Shown here in pieces: positions 1 through 3,671 of a DNA stretch of 5,285 bases; within the stretch, counting starts at the first letter, position 1; each line of letters opens with the position of its first letter. This DNA is from an uncultured Bacilli bacterium (lineage in GTDB: Bacteria > Bacillota_I > Bacilli_A > RF39 > UBA660), in NCBI GenBank assembly GCA_944329255.1, contig CALVIA010000068.1:1-5285 (forward strand), read 5' to 3'. A program made the position numbers and the translations under genes. Under the pieces are notes generated by a model. It did no database searches and was not told the origin of the DNA. It was given only the letters and a program-made list of their open reading frames with translations.

Positions 1-11
1 ATAATGCACAT

Positions 12-17
12 CCCTCC
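12..17 (-). promoter_or_regulatory. Ribosome binding site of the gene beyond the left edge
   Basis: GGAGGG on the minus strand, about 15 bases after the -10 box. An ATG overlaps at 11-9, which is too close to be used comfortably. A start at or just beyond the window edge would give normal spacing. The gene itself cannot be identified; clpP would be a guess from tig synteny only. Confidence 0.5.
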
Positions 18-30
18 AGAAACAACCTAT

Positions 31-58
31 ATTATACATATTTTATTTTTTTTGTCTA
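31..58 (-). promoter_or_regulatory. Promoter for a gene beyond the left edge
   Basis: -35 TAGACA at 58-53 (one mismatch to TTGACA), a 16-base spacer, and a perfect -10 TATAAT at 36-31 preceded by TATG. It follows the tig terminator, so the next gene is an independent unit. The same TATGTATAAT string forms the -10 region of the metallophosphoesterase promoter. Confidence 0.7.
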
Positions 59-89
59 TTAAATTAATTAAAAAAAAAGAATTTTTTTT

Positions 90-117
90 AAAAAAAGAAT
101 GCTTATTTTTAGCATTC
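90..117 (-). terminator. Rho-independent terminator of tig
   Basis: A perfect 7-bp stem, GAATGCT/AGCATTC (111-117 and 97-103 on the minus strand), with a 7-nt loop of A and T, followed by seven T (96-90). It starts three bases after the tig stop codon. It is a compact, typical intrinsic terminator. Confidence 0.88.
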
Positions 118-120
118 CTT

Positions 121-1368
121 TTAATTATTATTTTTCAAAAATTCTATTGTTTTTCTCATTTTTAAATCATATGAAATCATATCTTTTCCACCAAAAGCCT
201 TAATTAGTTCTTCTTTAGTCATATTATATTTTATAGCCATATTTTCTATTTCTTTATTTAATTCTTCTTCAGCTATTTCAATATTTTCCAACTTAGATAT
301 TTCTTCAATCATATATCTATAAGTAACATTTCTTTTAGCTTCAGGTTCTGTTTCTTTTTCAATATCTTCCATTGATTTTTTTGTAAATTCTAAATATTGA
401 TTTAAATTTAATCCTTGCATTTGTAATCTTTGATTATACATATCTAATATTCTGTGTATTTCATCATGTATTAATTCTTCTGGAATATCTATTTCTGTTT
501 CTTTTGATACAGCTTCTAAAAGATCATCAATAAATTTATTTTCCGCATTTTTTTCTTTTTTCTCTTTTAAATTGTTTTTTACATGTTTTTCTAAATCTTC
601 AATGTTATTTACATTTTCTAATCCCAAATCATCAAAAAATTCTTCATTGATTTCAGGTAATACTCTTGTTTTAACTTCATGAACTTTTACTTTAAATACA
701 ACATCTTGTCCTTTTAATTCTTCACTTGGATAATCCTCTGGAAATTTAAGATTAATATCTTTTGTATCTCCATCTTTTAAGCCAATTAATGCTTCTTCAA
801 AACCAGGAATAAATGTTTTACTTCCAATTTCTAATGGATAATTTTCTCCTTTACCACCTTCAAATGGAACATCATTTTTAAATCCTTCAAAATCAATAAC
901 TACTGTATCTCCATTTTCTACTTTTCCGTCTTTTATTTCTATTTCAGCGTATTGTTGTCTTAATCTATTTATTTCAGAATCAATTTCTTCTTTTGTTACT
1001 TTAATATTTTCTTTTTTTACATTTAATCCTTTATATTTATTAATTTTAACTTTAGGTGCAGTAATTATTGTAAATTCAATTTCAACACCATTATCATCTA
1101 TATTTTTTATATTTATAGAAGGTTGAACTACAGGTTCAAGATTATTATCCTTTAATACTTCACTATAAAGTGTAGGCAATAATGAATCAATAGCATCATT
1201 ATATAATGATTCTTTACCAAATTTTTTTTCAAATACTTTTCTTGGACATTTTCCTTGTCTAAAACCATCAACTTTAACTTTTTTTACATTTTTTTCAAAA
1301 GAATTGTCTAATGCTTTATCCCATATTTCTTTGTCAACTTTTTTTATTATTACATGTTTATTTTCCAT
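121..1368 (-). CDS. tig: Trigger factor, ribosome-associated chaperone and peptidyl-prolyl isomerase
   Basis: 415 residues, close to B. subtilis (424) and E. coli (432). Trigger factor docks at the ribosome exit tunnel and shields nascent chains. Residues about 1-110 form the ribosome-binding domain, with the signature GFRQGKCP at 35-42 (GFRxGxxP, the contact with ribosomal protein L23). Residues about 150-235 form the FKBP-type isomerase domain (GDTVVIDFEGF at 153-163, YPLEIGSKTFIPGFEEALIG at 177-196). Residues about 236-415 are the helical, Lys/Glu-rich chaperone arms. The start is supported by GAGAGGAAA just upstream. In many Firmicutes tig stands before clpP/clpX; here it ends in its own terminator, and a new promoter precedes whatever follows outside the window. 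Confidence 0.97.
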   Translation of the reverse strand: MENKHVIIKKVDKEIWDKALDNSFEKNVKKVKVDGFRQGKCPRKVFEKKFGKESLYNDAIDSLLPTLYSEVLKDNNLEPVVQPSINIKNIDDNGVEIEFTIITAPKVKINKYKGLNVKKENIKVTKEEIDSEINRLRQQYAEIEIKDGKVENGDTVVIDFEGFKNDVPFEGGKGENYPLEIGSKTFIPGFEEALIGLKDGDTKDINLKFPEDYPSEELKGQDVVFKVKVHEVKTRVLPEINEEFFDDLGLENVNNIEDLEKHVKNNLKEKKEKNAENKFIDDLLEAVSKETEIDIPEELIHDEIHRILDMYNQRLQMQGLNLNQYLEFTKKSMEDIEKETEPEAKRNVTYRYMIEEISKLENIEIAEEELNKEIENMAIKYNMTKEELIKAFGGKDMISYDLKMRKTIEFLKNNN

Positions 1369-1391
1369 AATTTCCTCTCTTTCGCAAATCT

Positions 1392-1420
1392 ATTATATAA
1401 AATATATAAAAAAAATGCAA
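1392..1420 (-). promoter_or_regulatory. Probable promoter of tig
   Basis: A perfect -10 TATAAT at 1397-1392 is placed 17 bases after TTGCAT (1420-1415), a weak -35 with three of six matches that is itself the 3' arm of the upstream terminator. The predicted start is near 1385, and the ribosome site GAGAGGAAA (1379-1371) precedes the ATG at 1368. The -10 assignment is better supported than the -35. Confidence 0.6.
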
Positions 1421-1453
1421 TATAATTTTTTTTTAAAAGCATTGCATTTTTTT
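1408..1453 (-). terminator. Terminator of the metallophosphoesterase gene, overlapping its 3' coding end
   Basis: AAAAAAATGCAAT at 1409-1421 pairs with its complement at 1441-1453 (13 bp), and an AT-rich 19-nt loop contains the TAA stop (1435-1433). On the minus strand the 5' arm encodes the last residues (about KKMQ) and the 3' arm runs into eight T. The shape is symmetrical, so it could act in both directions. The stem is mostly A-T and the loop is long, so strength is uncertain. Confidence 0.65.
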
Positions 1454-2311
1454 ATCTATTTTTTTTATTTTTCCATTGTCATCTTTATATATATTTAACC
1501 AAAATATTATTCTTTCTATATCTCTTTCATCTCTGGGTTCGCATAATGAAGATGTTCTAAAACATTCTGTTTTCTTTATTACTTCATATAAATGTTTATG
1601 AATGTGTCCAAAGTGCATAATATCAGGCATTTCTTTTAATCCTAAAACATATCCTGGTTGCTTTAATTTTTTTCCTGTTATAGGATTAATATCACCATGA
1701 ACTATTTGTATTTTTATATTAGCTAAATCTATATTTCTATATAATGCTCCAAGATATACTATATCATCTCTTTCTTTACTAATATCTCTTATTATCTCTT
1801 TATTATTTATTAAATACCACCAATCATCATGATTACCACTTATTACATATGTTTTTCCTGAATACATTGGATAATTTGCTATTGAATACTCTAATTGTCC
1901 TTCATATGTAGCTTCTTTTAAATGAGATGTTATATGTTTTTTTCTATAAGATAATCCTTCTGTAAAATCACCACAGTGAAATACATAATTAACTCTTTTT
2001 TTCTCAACTTCATCATATATCTTGTTAAGTAAATCAATATCATCTCTTTTTAAAGCCAGATGTGTGTCTCCAATAAGAGCTATTTTTATACATTCAGAAT
2101 CTTCAGTTATATTAAATATTTCATCGTTAGGTTTTGGTCTTATTCGTGTAACTTTATCAATATTTTCATTTTTTAAATCCCCATTTTTTCTTATGTCGTC
2201 AATCAAAATTTTTAATGTTATTATATCTATATTAAGAATTTCACACATTTCCTCAATAGATAAATTCATATCAATTAATTTAAGTAAATTCTTATATAAT
2301 GTATATTCCAT
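1433..2311 (-). CDS. Calcineurin-like metallophosphoesterase with N-terminal helix-turn-helix-like segment
   Basis: 292 residues. All metal-site motifs of the calcineurin-like phosphoesterase fold are present in order: GDTH (81-84), GD at 114-115, GNHD (159-162), VHGD with His205, and GHIH (235-238). The protein should be an active two-metal hydrolase of phosphomono- or diesters, but the substrate cannot be read from the sequence. Residues about 1-45 (SIEEMCEILNIDIITLKILIDDIRKNG) look like a small helix-turn-helix, suggesting nucleic-acid contact or a regulatory add-on; this is inference. No signal peptide or membrane segment is visible, so it is probably cytosolic. It is flanked by its own promoter and terminator between greA and tig and has no obvious partner. 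It could be a nuclease, a cyclic-nucleotide phosphodiesterase or a protein phosphatase. Similar HTH-plus-phosphoesterase architectures may occur in phages, which I cannot check. The start is fixed by an in-frame stop two codons upstream. Confidence 0.88.
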   Translation of the reverse strand: MEYTLYKNLLKLIDMNLSIEEMCEILNIDIITLKILIDDIRKNGDLKNENIDKVTRIRPKPNDEIFNITEDSECIKIALIGDTHLALKRDDIDLLNKIYDEVEKKRVNYVFHCGDFTEGLSYRKKHITSHLKEATYEGQLEYSIANYPMYSGKTYVISGNHDDWWYLINNKEIIRDISKERDDIVYLGALYRNIDLANIKIQIVHGDINPITGKKLKQPGYVLGLKEMPDIMHFGHIHKHLYEVIKKTECFRTSSLCEPRDERDIERIIFWLNIYKDDNGKIKKIDKKMQCF

Positions 2312-2322
2312 ACTTTATTTTT

Positions 2323-2330
2323 CCCCCCCT
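2323..2330 (-). promoter_or_regulatory. Unusual poly-G ribosome binding site of the metallophosphoesterase gene
   Basis: AGGGGGGG (seven G in a row) lies 11 bases before the ATG at 2311, further than the 5-7 bases seen for the other genes here. An in-frame TAA at 2317-2315 excludes any earlier start, so the ATG at 2311 is the first possible one. A second G-rich patch, AAGGGG, lies further upstream around 2349-2344. Confidence 0.6.
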
Positions 2331-2361
2331 TAATTCAATATTTCCCCTTAATTTTACTTAT

Positions 2362-2389
2362 ATTATACATAGAAATAAAAAAAAATCAA
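2362..2389 (-). promoter_or_regulatory. Promoter for the metallophosphoesterase gene
   Basis: A perfect -10 TATAAT at 2367-2362 preceded by TATG, with -35 TTGATT at 2389-2384 (four of six matches) and a 16-base spacer. The -35 box is built from the 3' arm and T-run of the greA terminator. The predicted leader is about 44 bases. The -10 box is convincing; the -35 is weaker. Confidence 0.62.
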
Positions 2390-2410
2390 TATAAAGTTAC
2401 TTTACATTGA
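2377..2410 (-). terminator. Rho-independent terminator of greA, with the stop codon as the loop
   Basis: On the minus strand, an 11-bp stem TCAATGTAAAG/CTTTATATTGA (one G-U pair) encloses a 3-nt loop, TAA, which is the greA stop codon (2399-2397). It is followed by nine T residues (2385-2377). The 5' arm therefore encodes the last greA residues. A 3-nt loop is tight, so the closing pair may open in practice. Confidence 0.85.
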
Positions 2411-2867
2411 TTAATTCTATATCATATTTTCCATTTGGACTTTCAACTGTTACAATATCTCCTTTTTTCTTTCCCATTAGAGCTTTAGCAATTGGTGATT
2501 CATTAGAAATCTTGTCTTCAAATGGATCTGCTTCGGTACTACCAACTATTTTATATTCTTCTGTATCTTCTTCTCCAACATATTTTATTACTATTGTAGA
2601 TCCAATTCTAACTTTATCACTTGCTTCTTCATTAATTATTACTGCATGATCTATCATATATTCTAATTCTTGTATTCTGCCTTCAATAATTGCTTGTTCT
2701 TCTCTTGCAGAATGATATTCAGCATTTTCAGATAAATCTCCCAATGCTCTTGCTTCTTTTATAGCATTTATTACTTCTGGTCTCTTAACCCTTTTTAACT
2801 CATCTAATTCTTCTTCTATTTCTGTAAAACCTTTTGCAGTTAAAAAAACTTCTTTTTTTTCTGCCAT
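2397..2867 (-). CDS. greA: Transcription elongation (transcript cleavage) factor GreA
   Basis: 156 residues, essentially the usual family length (E. coli 158, B. subtilis 157). GreA enters the RNA polymerase secondary channel and stimulates cleavage of backtracked RNA, rescuing stalled complexes in the cytoplasm. The N-terminal coiled coil spans about residues 12-75, with the tip motif GDLSENAEYHSARE at 43-56; Asp44 and Glu47 match the acidic tip residues that hold the catalytic Mg. The C-terminal FKBP-like domain ends with the typical SNESPIAKALMGKKKGD stretch (121-137). The start is set by the strong GGAGAGGTGA ribosome site and family-standard N-terminus. It has its own promoter and a terminator overlapping its stop codon, so it can be a single-gene unit. 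Its place behind a TrmR-like gene recalls the B. subtilis yrrM-to-greA cluster. Confidence 0.97.
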   Translation of the reverse strand: MAEKKEVFLTAKGFTEIEEELDELKRVKRPEVINAIKEARALGDLSENAEYHSAREEQAIIEGRIQELEYMIDHAVIINEEASDKVRIGSTIVIKYVGEEDTEEYKIVGSTEADPFEDKISNESPIAKALMGKKKGDIVTVESPNGKYDIELINVK

Positions 2868-2895
2868 GTTTATTCACCTCTCCATTTTCCAATTC

Positions 2896-2924
2896 ATAAT
2901 ACTCTATTTTTATTATTTTGTCAA
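2896..2924 (-). promoter_or_regulatory. Sigma-A type promoter for greA
   Basis: A perfect -35 TTGACA at 2924-2919, a 17-base spacer and -10 TATTAT at 2901-2896. The predicted transcription start is near 2889, giving a leader of about 22 bases that just contains the long ribosome site GGAGAGGTGA (2883-2874), six bases before the ATG. No convincing terminator separates it from the trmR-like gene upstream, so some read-through from that gene is possible. Confidence 0.78.
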
Positions 2925-2966
2925 TCACATTTTAAATATATTCATATTTTATAAATTTAATACTTA

Positions 2967-3557
2967 TTATTCATTAATACTTCTTTTTGAAACACTTATT
3001 CCATCACCAATTTTATAAAAAATTGTATCAAACTCATCATTTTTTTCAAGAAAATCTATATAATTTTTTATTTTATTAACTAGTTGCCTTAAATTTTTAC
3101 TTTCGATTCGTTCCTTTTTCTCTACGTACCCATGAAACATTATATTATCTGATATTATTACACCACTTTTTTTTAAATTTTTTTTAAATTTTTCAAAAAA
3201 TTTCGTATATTGTCCTTTAACTGCATCGATAAATATTAAGTAATATTATTCAGATAATTCTATATCAAGAGCATCTGTTAATACTAGTGTTATTTGTTTT
3301 TCTAAATTAAAATTTTTAATATTTTTCAAAGCTTCTAAATATCTTGAATCATTTTTTTCAATTGTAGTTATTTTTATTTTTTCATCTACTAAAGCCATTT
3401 TTATTGCAGAATATCCGATAGCTGATCCAATTTCAAGTATATTTTTTATATTATTTTCTTTTATATATTTAGTCAAAAAATTTATACCAGTTTTTTCCAT
3501 TATTGGAATATTGTGTTCCTCAGCATATTTTTCAATATATTTAAAATCATTATTCAT
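2967..3557 (-). pseudogene. trmR: SAM-dependent O-methyltransferase, TrmR/YrrM type, interrupted by one in-frame stop
   Basis: The frame runs from ATG 3557 (ribosome site AGAGGT at 3568-3563) to TAA 2969-2967, 196 codons, with a single internal TAA at 3248-3246. Before the stop, 103 residues hold the SAM-binding motif ILEIGSAIGYSAIKMA. After it, 92 residues in the same frame continue the family: YYLIFIDAVKGQYTKFFE (normally [F/Y]DxIFIDAAKGQY) and SGVIISDNIMFHGYV with its metal-binding Asp-Asn. Thus the first half binds SAM but the catalytic and metal site lies behind the stop. There is no frameshift, and no start codon close enough after the stop to rescue the second half. B. subtilis YrrM/TrmR methylates 5-hydroxyuridine at tRNA wobble position 34 to mo5U; that role is inferred here from similarity and from proximity to greA, as in B. 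subtilis. The length is a little below YrrM (about 217). Alternatives are a sequencing error or another family-3 O-methyltransferase. Confidence 0.75.
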
Positions 3558-3599
3558 TTTTTACCTCTTTTTATAATTTCAAAAAGAAATTACTGATTA

Positions 3600-3628
3600 A
3601 TAATATACTTTTTTTTATATTTTGTCAA
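3600..3628 (-). promoter_or_regulatory. Sigma-A type promoter for the trmR-like gene
   Basis: A perfect -35 box TTGACA at 3628-3623, a 17-base spacer, and a -10 box TATTAT at 3605-3600 (one mismatch to TATAAT). It lies about 43 bases upstream of the ATG at 3557. The -35 box starts directly after the T-run of the upstream terminator, so the surface-protein gene and the methyltransferase are separate transcription units. Confidence 0.75.
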
Positions 3629-3629
3629 C

Positions 3630-3664
3630 AAAAAACTTTATTTTGTTTTTTTCAAAATAAAGTT
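3630..3664 (-). terminator. Rho-independent terminator of the Hint surface-protein gene
   Basis: A perfect 12-bp inverted repeat, AACTTTATTTTG at 3634-3645 and its complement at 3653-3664, flanks a 7-nt loop. On the minus strand it is followed by TTTTGTTG. It begins 7 bases after the TAG stop at 3674-3672. It shows that no toxin or immunity gene is co-transcribed immediately behind the Hint domain. The stem is symmetrical, but the plus-strand T-run is interrupted, so minus-strand termination is the main reading. Confidence 0.85.
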
Positions 3665-3671
3665 CTTTTTA

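Noticed and set aside
1304..1498. Plus-strand open frame rich in Phe, Ile and Tyr, resembling a small membrane protein
   Set aside because: It runs antisense across the tig start, the tig promoter and the phosphoesterase terminator. Its hydrophobic make-up is what reversed Lys/Asn-rich AT sequence gives, and no ribosome site was seen.
2022..2333. Plus-strand open frame antisense to the phosphoesterase N-terminus
   Set aside because: It is a shadow of a well-supported gene with complete catalytic motifs on the other strand, with no independent start signals.
2407..2649. Plus-strand open frame antisense to greA
   Set aside because: It lies wholly inside greA on the opposite strand, with no ribosome site and no recognisable protein features.
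2925..2966. Possible terminator after the trmR-like gene
   Set aside because: Only a weak TTAAAT/ATTTAA pairing with a long AT loop and no T-run after it; not enough to call.
3246..3248. TAA reassigned to a sense codon in this organism
   Set aside because: greA, the phosphoesterase, tig and the end of the trmR-like frame itself all stop properly at TAA, so reassignment is not plausible.
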